A stretch of 64,000 nt of DNA, from positions 682,001 to 746,000 of the forward strand of contig OY978103.1 in assembly GCA_963854735.1 (NCBI GenBank), given 5' to 3'. The notes beneath the pieces are model-generated. The model had not been told where the DNA came from. It did not search any database and saw nothing but the letters and a program-made list of their open reading frames with translations. Positions 11,304 to 22,712 of this stretch are shown in pieces. The stretch's first letter is position 1; each line of letters opens with the position of its first letter. A program made the position numbers and the translations under genes. Source of the stretch: Marvania coccoides (Eukaryota; Chlorophyta; Trebouxiophyceae; Chlorellales; Chlorellaceae).

Positions 11304-11845
11304 TTTTTTTATCTTGGGCAGTTTTTTCAAAGCTTGGAGAATGCGGGCATGGCGGCCGGCGCTTTGCACTTCTCTAATGTTTTAATGCAATCTAAAAATG
11401 AAATTTGATAATAACAAGCTGAGATTTTGCTTTTGGTTGTCTCTTGCCCACTACTGCTGCAGTCGAAGAGGTCTTGTTCAGCGAAATGCCGCTGTGTTGG
11501 GCGTCAAATTTACAATTCTAGCGAGTTCATTCGCCAATGAGGTATCGGGAGGTGTCGGGAGGCCGCGCGGGAAGCCCTTGGTTTAAAAAAAAAATGTGAT
11601 CAAGAATTACAATTTGAGTGAACGTTTGCGCTATGATCTCTTTTAGTTTCGCACATGATTAATCTGACATTAATTTCTGCACGCTTCTTGTTTTGCAGGC
11701 CTTGGGCTCCCGCTTCCGGCGCATCTGTGGCCATCGGCATCACCCCTGCTGCCGCGAGCCCCCGCGGCCTGAGCCCATTGGGCACAGATGCGCAGAGGCC
11801 GCGGGGCGTTGGCTGACCATGTTCTTCGCAATGTTTCATTGATAC
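11304..11845. other. Intergenic, GC-rich coding-like patch at 11700-11840
   Basis: Mostly A/T-rich upstream region of the ATPase. From about 11697 the composition turns GC-rich directly after a TTTTGCAG acceptor-like site, with a plus-strand frame (SGASVAIGITPAAAS) that stops after about 40 codons. It looks like a gene fragment. I do not recognise it. Confidence 0.35.
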
Positions 11846-11967
11846 CTAAACCTCCTGGCTGAGACCCTGCGCTTTGCCGGCCGCAAGTTCTACCGTACGT
11901 AACCTCCTGTTAAAACTCGTGGTCGGCAAAGCAAAGCGCAGTGTCTCAGCCAGGGGCTTTAGGTACT
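11846..11967. repeat. Imperfect inverted repeat, arms about 40 bp
   Basis: The arm at about 11848-11884 (CTGGCTGAGACCCTGCGCTT core) reappears in reverse complement at about 11925-11965, separated by about 40 bp. Read outward from each arm, both strands encode the same short peptide (PLAETLRFA), which suggests an inverted duplication of a coding fragment and not a terminator. Confidence 0.75.
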
Positions 11968-12043
11968 GGTGGAACATGGCGTAGCGCATCACAAGCCAGC
12001 ACATCATGTCGGCGGTGGCCAGCTTCAAGGTGGCATCCACCAC
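11846..12043 (-). pseudogene. Gene fragment, unidentified
   Basis: Minus-strand frame of 65 codons with a protein-like composition (TADMMCWLVMRYAMFHQYL then PLAETLRFA). The last motif is repeated on the plus strand at about 11855-11885, where it continues as AGRKFYRT. The frame has no recognisable splice partners or full-length gene around it. It is most likely a rearranged relic; the parent family is not recognised. Confidence 0.35.
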
Positions 12044-12430
12044 GGCTCCTCTAAGTACGCCAGGTTGCTATAGGGTTCAGAGTCAACGGCGGCAGTCCGC
12101 CAGAGCGGCGCGAACGCTGTCGTCCTACGGCACCCCGCCTCTGCCCATTTCGCGGTCCAGCGAGGCGTTCACGTGGCCGGGGCTCACTCCTTGGGGCGCG
12201 GCCACAACGGCGCAGGCAATCGCCGCCTTGCTCTGCACGGGCTGAACGCGGGTGCGAAGAACCCAATTGCGCTGGGCGCCGCCAGCACCGCAGCTGCGAT
12301 GGTGGCGGAAGCCATGCAGGCGTGCTTCTCGGTGTGCCGGTGGCGGAGGGGTCGGACGGCTCAGAGTTGACTGTGCTCTTTGTTTCTTTCTCCTTGCTTC
12401 CGTTGCTTATTCCTGTGATCATTGCATTCT
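12006..12430 (+). pseudogene. Possible broken plastid-targeted membrane protein gene
   Basis: The frame from 12006 opens with MSAVASFKVASTTAP and is rich in Ser, Ala and Arg with almost no acidic residues, as in green-algal plastid transit peptides. It stops at 12245. The neighbouring frame then carries NPIALGAASTAAAMVAEAM, and a third frame (about 12331-12430) carries EGSDGSELTVLFV followed by a hydrophobic helix and a stop. The three pieces would join into one small single-helix plastid protein only with two frame changes and no convincing introns. Either the gene is broken or its introns are unusually short. Not identified. A TATA-like AT run follows downstream. Confidence 0.35.
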
Positions 12431-12540
12431 TGCAGTGAGTATGCCTCTTGATTCTTGTATTTATGTGCTATTTGTCCTTGAATTTTTGGATATATAAAAG
12501 GAAATAAAATTCTTCAGTTCAGCGATGACTGCCAAACGTC

Positions 12541-14545
12541 TCAACCTCCTTCCAGCCCCAGCTCAGCCGCGGCCATTCTTCGCATCACAAACTTCTGCGG
12601 CTTGCCAGACACCGTGGTCGGAAATTCGTCCACAACTTTCCAATACTTGGGAATTTTGTGCAGACTGATTTTACCCCGGCACCACTCTTTCAGCTCCTCC
12701 ACCGTTGGCACCGCTGCGCAGCCCGCTCCGTTTCTCTTCAGCTTTATCCACGCGCACAGCTGCTCCCCCATCCTCGCATCAGGCACGCCAAAAACTTGCA
12801 CCTCTGAAATGACGGGATTTTGGTGCAAAAACTCTTCAATCTCGCGGGGAAACAGGTTCTCCCCGCCCCGAATCACCACGTCTTTGATCCTGCCAACGAT
12901 TTTGCAGTACCCCGCTTCGTCGATGACTGCCAGGTCGCCGCTGTGGCACCAGCCCGAGGTGTCAATGGTTGCGGCGGTGGCGATGGGGTCCGCCCAATAC
13001 CCCGCCATTACGCTGTACCCGCGCACCCACAGTTCTCCTGGATCAAACCGAAAAATGAAAAAAATGAAGCTCATATTTTGTTGTTAAGAAAATTAGTTTT
13101 CAAAAAAATTAAAATTAAAACGATGTTACCTGCCGTCCCTCGCTCACACACGCTGCCGCTGGCTGGATCAACCACGCAGGCCTCTACGTGGGGGTGCACC
13201 GTGCCCACCGTTTGCACGCGCCGCTCCTCAGAGTCCTCCTGCCGCGTCTGGAAGCTCACAGGGCTGGTCTCCGTTTGGCCAAAGCAAATTGACACGCCCC
13301 GCATGTGCATGGTGTCCCTGACCCTGCAGTACTCGCAAATAAAGACAATTTCAATCTTGAAATATTATTTTTATGCCTGGGGGTGCCCTAAACTGATATA
13401 AATAGCAAGCAAGCGATAAGAATATCACAGTCTTCATATTGTCGAAAAATATCGCAAGGCGAGTCCCCCACCTGCGCATTATTTCCTCGGGGCACGGCGC
13501 CCCCGCCATAATGCCGGTGCGCAGCGACGTCAGGTCGTAGCTCTCAAAGCCCGGGGTCTCCAGTTGCGCGATGAAGTGGGTAGGGGTGCCATACAGCGCT
13601 GTGCATCGCTCATCATGCACAGCACGCAGCACGGCATCAGGGTCAAACCCAGGACCGGGGTACACCATGGTGGCACCGTGCGTGGTGCACGCGAGGTTGC
13701 CTAGCACCTGGCCGAAGCAGTGGAAGAGCGGCACCGGGATGCAGACTCGGTCTGAGGGGGAGTAGTTTAAAAGGCTGCCGATGTGAAAACCGTTGTTGAG
13801 GACGTTGGTGTGGGTGAGTGTCGCGGCCTTTGGCATCCCGGTGGTGCCACTGGTGAACTGTATGTTAACTGGGTCGCTCGGGAGCAACCAGCGTTCCTTG
13901 GCGTGCAGAGCAGCCCGCACGGACGCCGCTTGCCCTGCGCTGCGCAGCTCGTCCCACCGGAGCCACCCCGCCGGCGCGTCGCCGCCCAAAACCACAGCAG
14001 CTCGCAGCGACGGTACCTGCTGTTGCGCGCGCTGCAGAATGGCGATTTGGCTCTCCCCTTTGAACTCTGGCGAGAGGAACACCACGGACGCGCCGGAGGA
14101 GTTGAGCACGTGCTCCAGCTCGTGCTCTCTCAAGGCGGGATTCACAGAGACGTTGATGGCGCCCACCATAGCAGTAGCGTACTGCAGGACCGCCCATTCC
14201 AGGCAATTATGCCCCCAAATGGCGACTCTGTCTTGCTGCTCCACGCCCAGATCCACTAGGCTGCACGCTGTAGCCTCTATTTGCGCAAGAAACTGCTCGT
14301 AAGTGGGGCGTTGGCGCTGAGCAACGCTGATGACGGCTGAGTTGGACGGAACGCACTCCACTGTGCGCCGCAGGTTTGCACTGATGGTTTCGTTGAGCAG
14401 CGGTGGGTGGGTCGGGCCGACGACGTGGCTGAGGGTGGGCAGGGTGGAGAATGAAGCGGCAGCAGCGCTTTGGGGGGTGAGCAGCGATGGGGCAGTCGAT
14501 GGTTGTAAACCGTCGCAAATGAAGGCGAAGAGCGATGCGGCAGCG
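12541..14545 (-). CDS. ACSF2: Acyl-CoA synthetase, ACSF2 type
   Basis: AMP-forming ligase that activates medium-chain acids to CoA thioesters, usually in mitochondria or peroxisomes. Three certain coding exons: up to 13472, 13323-13130 and 13037-12541. Adenylation motifs are all present: [13 protein letters not shown] (ATP loop), [23 protein letters not shown], then [21 protein letters not shown] and the catalytic lysine near the end in [13 protein letters not shown]. Side-by-side order and spacing match ACSF2 over its whole length. The first exon opens after an acceptor-like TTAATACAG near 14546; upstream residues ([15 protein letters not shown]) look like a mitochondrial leader, and the real ATG must lie in a further exon I could not fix (a candidate ATG lies near 14771). 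The 5' limit given is therefore approximate. Confidence 0.9.
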
Positions 14546-15637
14546 CTTCGAAATTCTGTATTAATATTTGGAAATTATTTGCGTGATTAATGCTGGGAAG
14601 TAAGGCGGTAAAATGAATTTGTCTCGGCGATCGATCGCAAGTAGTACCAAAATACCTGAAAGAGAGCGCTTCGCTCTGCTGGTGACAGATAATCCAGCAA
14701 TAACCAACATAATGGCATATAAATTCGTTCAAATACGGTGGGTACGGCTTTAAAACCTTGTCGAACAACATGTAGGCTGGTTTCCAACCTCTACAGACCT
14801 CATTACAGCCGCAGCGCTCTTCTTTGACTTTGATCTAATTAAAAGATATTGGATTATTATTTTTTGAAGATGGTCTAGGGGCTCTAAAATTTGGACGGAC
14901 TGTATGGGGCGGCGGTGAGTGACTAGGAAGTTAGGATCAAGTGCGTTTGCTTCCAGTTTACAAGTTATTCAATCATGCATGAGTACGCGTTCTCATGCAT
15001 ACACTCCGCTTAGCGTTTTCTGTGCCTTTCGCAGCTTGTCCACCCGCTCCACCACGAAATCAGTTTTGCCCGCAATGTACCGTCAGGCACGCTGGCCAGG
15101 TACCCCTCCGTTAGGCTCACGATGTTCTGGCCGCATGGCAGAACGAAGCCGCAGATGGACGAAAGCAGGGAGAATTTGGAGCTGCTTTTGTTCGCCGGCA
15201 AGTGACGACGGTGAGGGACAAGGAAATTTTGGCTTGTTTTGACGATACTTAGCAGTGCGCACCGTAAAAAAAACGACGACGAATACCATGGACTGATATT
15301 TGTGCTGCAAGTATTAGGAATTGGTCGGGGAAAACATGTGCAGCAAAATCGATGTAAGATGCAGTGTTCAAGAGCGAGGGGAGAGCTTGATCATGTATGG
15401 CAATGCGTTTATGAATGTTTGGTGAGCTTAAAACGACGGACGCAAGCCGGCAGGCATCAGAGAAATACAAGCCTTGATGCCTGGACCCAAAATTGCGCTG
15501 CAAAGTTTTCTTGAATTCTGCGGCGTCTCCAGCGATTCAATACCTTTTTTTTAAAATATAAATATTTAAAAGACGTTCTGAGAACTTTTTGAAAAGGGCC
15601 GTGCCGCCCGGTTCCTTCTCAAAGTTTATTTTTTTAA
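14546..15637. other. Intergenic with possible 5' exon and a decayed frame
   Basis: The left part probably contains the first exon of the acyl-CoA synthetase. At 15001-15201 on the minus strand two overlapping frames (SSICGFVLPCGQNIVSL, then KTDFVVERVDKLRKAQK) read like one protein C-terminus broken by a frameshift near 15075. No other gene is supported; the rest is A/T-rich. Confidence 0.4.
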
Positions 15638-16323
15638 ATGGAGTATTCGCATGAGGAGGAAGAGGACTACCGGATCTTCTATGGGAATCAGTCAGCTGAT
15701 CACGATCCTGACAATGCCGGCGAACAATCTCAAGAGGACGTGGACGCCGTGAGTGCCCTGCATGAAAAAGTTAGTTCGCAAAAACTGGTCTGCAACTCAA
15801 AAGTCTGGCGTCTTGTCCGCTCTCGCAGGAGGCAATCAATGCCGGCAGCAAGTACGCGTACGGTGCGCGCAAGCGGCTGGGCCTGGCAGCGCAACAGCCT
15901 CTCTGGCCTGGCAGCGAAGATCAAGGTGCAGCTGGCAGCCCGCGCGCCGCTGCCAGGCCCTCAGAGCCCTTTTCCGAGCGGCTCGATGGCATCATGCACG
16001 AAATCATCAACGGCGACGCCCCGCCCCAGCAAGACTTCTCCCATCAGGGGCCCCCTCCCAGCCCCTATCAGGCTCCCTCCCCGGCTGCAGCTGCTCGCCA
16101 CCGCCCTCAACAGAACTTTCGACCGCGTTCCGGGGTCACACTGAACCACCCCAGGGCCCCCTCCAACCTCAACCCAGGCCACCACGGCAACCCTGCTGCT
16201 GCACCCATCCTGGCAGTTCCAGCCATTCCTGCCGCATTCGACGTGGATCAGGAGCTCGTGGAGGCCTACCGCAGCCACCAGCAGGCCGTGGCTGCCGCCA
16301 GAGTCAGCCCCCGAAAGCCTGTA

Positions 16324-16357
<34 letters not shown>

Positions 16358-17383
16358 CATTTTATTTCTGGTTGTCACCAGCACAGTTTTTTTTATGCTT
16401 GTCCCTAAACCCTCTTTTTTATTTTATCTCTGACTGTATCGCAGGCATCAAAAGTGCATCCTCACCTCCGTCGAGCCACAACCAACGCTGCCATCGCTGC
16501 CGGCACCGTGACCCCTCTTCTCAACCTCCGCCAGCAGACACCTGCCGCCCCTGCAGGCCCCACCACCACTCCCACCATTAACCCAGGCAACCCTATGCTA
16601 GGCCTCAGGTCCACTGGCGCGCGTCGCACCGCGCCGCCTGCCACTGGCCGCCCCCTGGCCAACCTTTCTTCCACCCCTGGCAGCGGCCCAGCGCGCGGCG
16701 GAGGCAACCGCGCCCGCCGCGACCCCATCCGGCTGCGCCAGCCTGCGCTGGACACGCCAGCAGGCGGCGCTGCATTCGGCGGCGACTTTAGCTTCCCCGC
16801 AGCTGCCGCTGGAGCAACGACCTGCCAGGAACAGCTGGCCACTGCAGACGACGCCATTGCGTCGGAGAGCGACAGCGAGGGCCACCCTTTCATCGGGATG
16901 GGCGGCGGCGGCAGTCAGCAAGCCACGCCCCATGTGGTAGCTGCTGCAGGCGTCGGCCTGGCGCACACCGCGCCCCCCTCCAAGCAGGCGAAGCTTCTGG
17001 CATCCCTGCACTCCCCGCCACGCAGCCCCAGGACCAGAAAGCGTGGCGGCGCGCTGTGCTCTCAGATGTGCGGAGCGCTGACGGCTAATGCGGCCGCTAT
17101 GACCAACCCCAACCCCCACAACTCCCTGATCATTACGTTGCAGGGCGTTAAGGAGGTAGAAAGCGGGACTCACAAGTGGAGGTGCGTGTCGGCGGATGGG
17201 CGCAGTCTGTGCGTTCTCTTTCCGCAAAAGAGGCTGGCGCCTGAGTTGGACATGCGCCCCGGGAGCAGGCTGAAGCTCACGCCTCCGCCGCGCGTCATTG
17301 CCGGTCCTGGCGCAGACGGCATTATCATTCCGATCAGTTCTTCCATCGAGCAGGTGCCTCTTGAGGCCCTGCAGTTTACTTGA
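15638..17383 (+). CDS. Hypothetical protein with OB-like C-terminus
   Basis: Three exons (15638-15748, 15829-16320, 16445-17383) in perfect phase, 513 residues. The N-terminus is acidic (HEEEEDYRIFYG), the middle is a long Pro/Ala/Gly/Arg-rich disordered stretch, and the last 90 residues are compact and strand-rich: SLIITLQGVKEVESG, WRCVSADGRSLCVLFP, LDMRPGSRLKL, GIIIPISSSIEQVPLEAL. This pattern resembles a single OB fold, as in genome-maintenance proteins such as HROB or RMI1, but I cannot assign the family by eye. Intron 2 contains a poly-T tract of about 30 nt (16326-16357) just after the donor. Function unknown; nucleic-acid binding is only an inference from the fold guess. Confidence 0.6.
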
Positions 17384-18182
17384 AGCTGCGCAACTACCCC
17401 TTTCTTATCGATTGGAATCCCAACAAGAACCATGGAACTTATTTTTCTCTCTCTTTCTTTGTCTTTCGAATAACGAATTTCAAAAAAATGCTGCATCAAA
17501 AATATAAACATTTCTTTCTCCCTCTATCTTTTTTCATTTTTGGCATGCTGCTTGTGTGTGATTGTGCCGCTGTCCCGTGCTTATTACTTTATTCATTTAC
17601 TTCCCTTTCTGTGTACCAAAAAACTAAACTGACAAAAATATGCTTTTTCTATGCTTTATTTGGAACATCCTTTCCTGCCCAGCTCTTTTTGTGTGTGTAC
17701 ACTCGCAATGCCCTTGTATTTAATTGCTGCCATGATGTGTTTCAATCCCCATTTTTTTGCTCGGCGTTATCATTGGTGAATGCCTTGTAACTATAAGTAA
17801 CAGTAAATGAAAGAGAGAGGCGGTGGCGGCGGCGGCGAAAGGAGACCAAATGAACGATTGGCGCGCAGCCCAGGTCCCCCCTCCATGGCATACCTCTATG
17901 TCGTTACTTTGCTGCTTTTTTTGTGCGCTGCATGGCGGCAACCGAGGCCTTGAGTTTTCGTTGTAGCTTTCCAATTGAAGGAAGATCAGGTGGCGACTTG
18001 AAGGCTATGAAAACATTCGTACACCTGCATTTACAATTTCGAAATAAAAGAGGCATTCATTGAATCGCAAAGCCGACGAAGAAGGCCGCTTATACTACGC
18101 TTATCCGCAGATTGAACTTGCAATTTAGCCGGCGCTCACCTTTGGAGCGTTCACTTCTATCTAATTTTAATCTACTCCGACA
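17384..18182. other. Intergenic, A/T-rich
   Basis: T-rich 3' flank of the OB-like gene followed by the upstream region of the trigger factor gene. Reading frames here are short and without splice partners; no gene supported. Confidence 0.45.
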
Positions 18183-20490
18183 ATGCACGTCCTTCAACGC
18201 ACTGTCGCCCTTGTCGGCACAACTCAGCCTCGGAACATCAATCATGCGGCCATGGTGTGTTAACCCTCATACTATTGCCTGTAAACTATCGCATTCAACG
18301 CGCATTCTCAATCTCACACCCAATTATAATAATACAGCTACGTTCTCCCCTGCAGGCTGGGCTGGCCCTCCCCCGTCCCGCTCTCGCCGCCATCCACTCC
18401 CACCCCTCGGCCCGCGCCCTGCGCCGCAGCGCCGCGCTCGCCACCCCTCTCACTGTCGCGGCCGCTGCCCCCGCCACAGAGCTCATTACTAAGGAAGAAA
18501 CCGTGCCTGGAGACTCCAGCGTGCGACTGACCGTCACCGTCCCCGCCGCCACCTGCAAAAAGACCTACCGCCAGGTGCTGAAGACGTGGAACAACAAAAT
18601 TGCGGTGACGGGCTTCCGCAAGGGCAACACCCCCGACGCTGTGCTCATTGACCAGCTGGGCGGCCTGCAGCGGGTGTACAATACCTGCATCACCGAGCTC
18701 ATTGAGAGCGTGATGGAGGAGGCGCTGACCGACGCGCCCAGCGCCGCCATGGCCATCGCCGACTCTGAGCGCATTGCCGAGACCAGCGAGCAGCTGGAAG
18801 AGAAGTTTGATCCCGCCAAAGATTTTACGTTCACTGTCATGTTTGATGTGCTGCCCAGCGTGGCGTGGACCACTCCCTACAAGAGCCTGAAGGTCAAGGT
18901 GGAGGCGGCGAGCACGCCGGAGCTGGTAAGCGAGTTTTTGTTTTCATTTTCCATTTTTTTTGTGCTGCTTTGGGGGAATTTTTCATACCTAGTGGGGCTT
19001 CTAGTTTCAACATTGTCTCGTTTGCAACGTATTCACCTTAGCACATTACTAATAACATGTGCAGTCAGTGCTTACGCTTCTTTTAATCTTTCATTTTGCA
19101 ATATTAATTATCTATTATTATCTACGTGTTCAGGACCAGGCCAAGGCCGACGCCAAGCTGCGTGCGCTGCTCAAGGAGGGCGCGCAGATGCGCGTGGTGG
19201 CGGACCGTGGCCTGCAGCGCGGCGACGTGGCCATCATCGACTTTGACGCCGCCGTTGAGTCCGGCGAAGCTATCCCTGGTGCCTCCCGCCTGGGCATGCA
19301 GCTGGACACTGAGGTGGCAGACGAAGTGTTCATGCCTGGGGTGGCGGAAGCTATGGAGGGCATGCGCGTGGGCGAGGAGCGCAGCACCACCATCACTTTC
19401 CCCACTAGCGAGGACTTTTCTCCTGCGTCGCTGCGCGGGGCGGTGGCTGCCATCAAGATCAAGGTGAACGAGGTGTTTGAGTACGACCTGCCGGAGACGA
19501 ACGACGAGTGGGCGGAGAAGCTGATGGGGCCGGGGTCGACGGTGGCAGACATCAAGGCGCGGCTGCTTGAGAACACGCAGGTGCGATGAAAATCCAACAT
19601 TAGAGTGGTTTTGAGGATTGGTGATTTGTTGGATTGGTGGATTTTTTGCCAGTGGTAATAGAGCATTTGAATGTTATAGTGCGCGTATGGAGAAACTGGT
19701 ATTTTGTGTATTACTACGTTATAAGCTCTGTCTTCAAATTTTTCGAGTCTTTCTCGCCGACTATCCACATTAAATTAACTACCCCCCCCCGCTTTCTTCG
19801 AATAAACTTTAGTAATTCCCCCACCCCTCTCTCTTACATTCTTATTTATTTTATCTATGACCACAATCGCAGGCCGAGAGCGAGGAGGCCACCCGTCAGC
19901 GCCTGGCTGACGCCTTCACCGACGCCGTGGCCGCCGCCGTGGACGTCACAATCCCCGAGACGCTGATCCAGGAAGCGGGCCAAAATGCCTACTCGCGGGA
20001 CCTCAACCAGCTCATCTCCAAGGGCACGCTGACCTACCAGCAGGCGGAGCAGCTGGCCACGCCTCAAATGGTGGCGGGCTACATCACCAGGAAGAAAGAA
20101 GAGCTGGTGAACTTGCAGAAGGCGTCTCTGGGATTCGCTGACATCCTGAAGAACGAGGGGGTGGCCCCGTCCGAGGCGGACGTTGAGCAGGAGCTGGCGT
20201 CAGCGCTGGAAGAGATCACGTCGGTGCAGGGCGAAGGCTCGGATATCAACGTGGATGGGCTGCGAGATGAGGTAGTGCGGGGGCTGGAGACGCAGGCAGC
20301 GATGGACTGGCTGCTGGCCAACTGCGACGTGATGGTGGGCAGGCCGAAGAAAGCGGCCGCCGCCAAGAAGAAGCCTGCGGCCAAGAAGGTTGCTGCGAAG
20401 GAGGAGGGCGCGGAGGGGGCTGAGCCGCAAAAAAAGAAGAGCACAAGAGGCAGGAAGAAGAAAGAGGGGGAGGCGCCGCCCTCCGCTTGA
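18183..20490 (+). CDS. tig: Plastid trigger factor (ribosome-associated chaperone)
   Basis: Four exons (18183-18254, 18356-18925, 19134-19580, 19873-20490), all phase 0, 568 residues. Trigger factor binds the ribosome exit tunnel and shields nascent chains; in algae it serves the plastid ribosome. A leader (MHVLQRTVALVG through about residue 60) rich in Ala, Arg, Pro and Ser looks like a transit peptide. Next comes the ribosome-binding domain with GFRKGNTP, the variant of the bacterial GFRxGxxP signature. Then a PPIase-like domain (DFDAAVESGEAIPGA, FMPGVAEAMEGM) and the substrate-binding C domain (ENIPETLI-like segment, ISKGTLTYQQAEQL). The final 50 residues are a Lys/Ala-rich tail (AAAKKKPAAKK, RGRKKK) not found in bacterial trigger factors. 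The start at 18183 is needed because the alternative frame in exon 2 has no ATG. Confidence 0.92.
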
Positions 20491-20704
20491 TTGTTGACGA
20501 ACAGAAAATAAAATTTGAAGTCCTCTAGCACATTTCTAATGGGTTTTTAGTTGGAAAGGGACTCGTTTTCCTCCCTTTTTGCGAGTTTTCAGGGCATGTA
20601 TGGTGCCTTTATATAACTTCACTTGCTCATTCATTCATTTCACTCCGTGATGCTGCTGCCGGTGATATATGTAAACAGAAATAAACAATTTATCACTATA
20701 CACA

Positions 20705-22032
20705 TCACTCAGCCAGCTTTCTAGCTGCTGCAGACGGGATTGTCAGCCTCCCGGCCACCCGCCACCGCATGTTCTTAAGCTGCTTCAGAGGCTTCTCAAA
20801 CACCCAGTGGTCCTCAACCTGCATCTCATCATCGATATTGCCAGCCACCAACCGCCCCTTGCTGTCGTACGCTGCAAACGTCTGCCCACTACGCACCTTC
20901 ACCTGAAAATCGAAATTATCGAAAGAAAACACATAAGCATGAACATTTATGCGGGTTTGCAGCGGCTCCGGCTGTAGAATACTGTTCAGAAGACGCAAAA
21001 ATGCATGTTTATGCAATTTCCCATCATTTTATTGTTAATAAATCGAGCATTCAGTTTGAAATTTGCTCACCGTCATCTGAGCAAATCCTGTAGAGTCGTC
21101 CTTTGGGTCTAAAGCGATCAGCCTGCCCTGCACCACCTCCAGCTGCTTCAGCTCGGGCACGCGCGTCATCTTCCACTCCACCCGCCGCCACCCGCCGTCT
21201 TCCCGCGTTTTTATTTGGCGCTTCATGTCAGTAAACACCGCCGGCGTGACCAAGTGACGTAAGGCGGTTTTGTCCCCGGAAGCCAGCGCGGCGCACACGT
21301 CGCGGTAGGTGGCCAGCGCCTCGGTCTTGAAGGCAGGGAGGGACCACCCTCCAGTATGTTTTTTCACCTTGGCGATGGTGTACATAGACTTGGCGCCACC
21401 CATCCACCTAAACCAGATCAGAATTTAATGGGTGGGGTGAGAGGAGGAGCTTGAATAATAATATGTTTTTGAAACGGTCTTCTTTAAGTGCAGTTTCAAG
21501 ATATATTCAGCAGTACTTTCATGAAGGAAAAAGCCAGCAACATGAAAACCAGGCACAGGATGAAAATATGAAAGAGAAATGAGCGATAAGTACTAGGTCT
21601 GAAAGAAATAAAATGAGGAAGAGAGAGAGGGAGCTGTTACTACCTTTTGAATCGTTCTTTCCACCCTGAGGGGGTCACCCACGAGGACAGCGGCAGCGGC
21701 AGCGGCTCGCCTTTATAGGGCTCTGCCAGCATGTTGCTGGACACGAGCGAGATGCGGAGGTTAGAGGGGCGGCCCACGGCGGGGGGAGGCGTGTAGGCGC
21801 CAGGGGGCACTCCTGGGAGGCGGGCTTGCTGGGCCATGCCTCGGCATTGCAGTTGGCTGAAAAGAACGCTGGACGGGGAGGTGGCAGCGTCTGCGCGCAA
21901 GGATATGAGTGCTGCTTGCTGCAGCGGGCGGGCAGCCTGCAGAATGTTCAGAAAAGTTGTGTTTGGTGAGGACGAGCGGCGAGACGAGAGAAAAAAATGA
22001 ATTGTTGATTGAAATGCTTGAAAGCGCTGCAT
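20705..22032 (-). CDS. mL45: Mitochondrial large ribosomal subunit protein mL45
   Basis: Three exons (22032-21644, 21407-21071, 20902-20705), 307 residues, phases consistent from the ATG at 22032. mL45 sits at the polypeptide exit of the mitoribosome and has the Tim44/MBA1 fold that docks the ribosome to the inner membrane. Visible support: an Arg/Ser/Phe/Gln-rich, acid-free leader (MQRFQAFQSTIHFF), then GGAKSMYTIAKVKK, TYRDVCAALASGDKTALRHLVT, MKRQIKTR, FAQMTVKVRSGQTFAAYD and a terminal EDHWVFEKPL with MRWRVAGRL, as in the family. An internal acceptor-like site in exon 1 (about 21937) leaves a small chance of one more intron and a different leader. Confidence 0.85.
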
Positions 22033-22695
22033 ACTTTGATGCGTACTTTGAATTGTTCTGCTGCCTGCGCTAGGCTCAACAGAGCCCTGAGCGATTGGCG
22101 CTGCATAAAAATCCTCGATTATTTTGATCAAGAAACTAAAGGCGATGCGGGTTCTGGCCGAGCCAGGGATCTTAGGGTTTGTTGAAGTGAGATGCCGATT
22201 AAAATAAACTGTATTGACGAGCGAGGGCGGGGGATGATCGTATGCAGCTGCTCCAATTCTCCTCATCAAAGGAGCAGCCCTTTTTTTCTTTCTTTCGGCA
22301 AGCGCATGGCCACAGGCAAGGAAATTGTGGGTCCTCTGAAGACTGGCATAAGGGCTTCCTCAACTTACAGCTAAACTAAAAATAATTCACTCCATACCTC
22401 CTCTGTTGGTTGCCCCCGACAGAGTCGAGCTCGCCAGCGCAGCAGCCTCTTTCAGCCCACTCTGCCCTTCTCACGACAGCTCCGGCTCCTTGAGAAAACT
22501 AGACCCACTGCAATCGCTTCTGCTGGTCCCATTGAGGGTCCCCGTTGTGCCCACCTGATGAAACCTCTTGCACCGGCTCTGCCGCTACGTTTGTTATGGC
22601 CTTCATTATCGACTTGTACCCCTCCATCTCGTTGATTTTGACAAAAAAACACATTGCAGCGCCGGGAGTGGGCGTGATACGGAACTTTTAAGGTA
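22033..22695. other. Intergenic upstream of the left palindrome arm
   Basis: No gene supported. This unique DNA is flanked on the right by the outer edge of the inverted repeat at 22696. Confidence 0.5.
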
Positions 22696-22712
22696 CGCGA
22701 GAGGCTCTGGTT

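Noticed and set aside
10645..11385. 246-codon plus-strand frame and 222-codon frame at 9922-10590
   Set aside because: Both are opposite the first exon of the copper ATPase, which has intact HMA, TGEP and membrane motifs.
16321..16360. Poly-T tract as a retroelement tail
   Set aside because: It lies inside a phase-consistent intron right after the donor, with no flanking duplication or element body.
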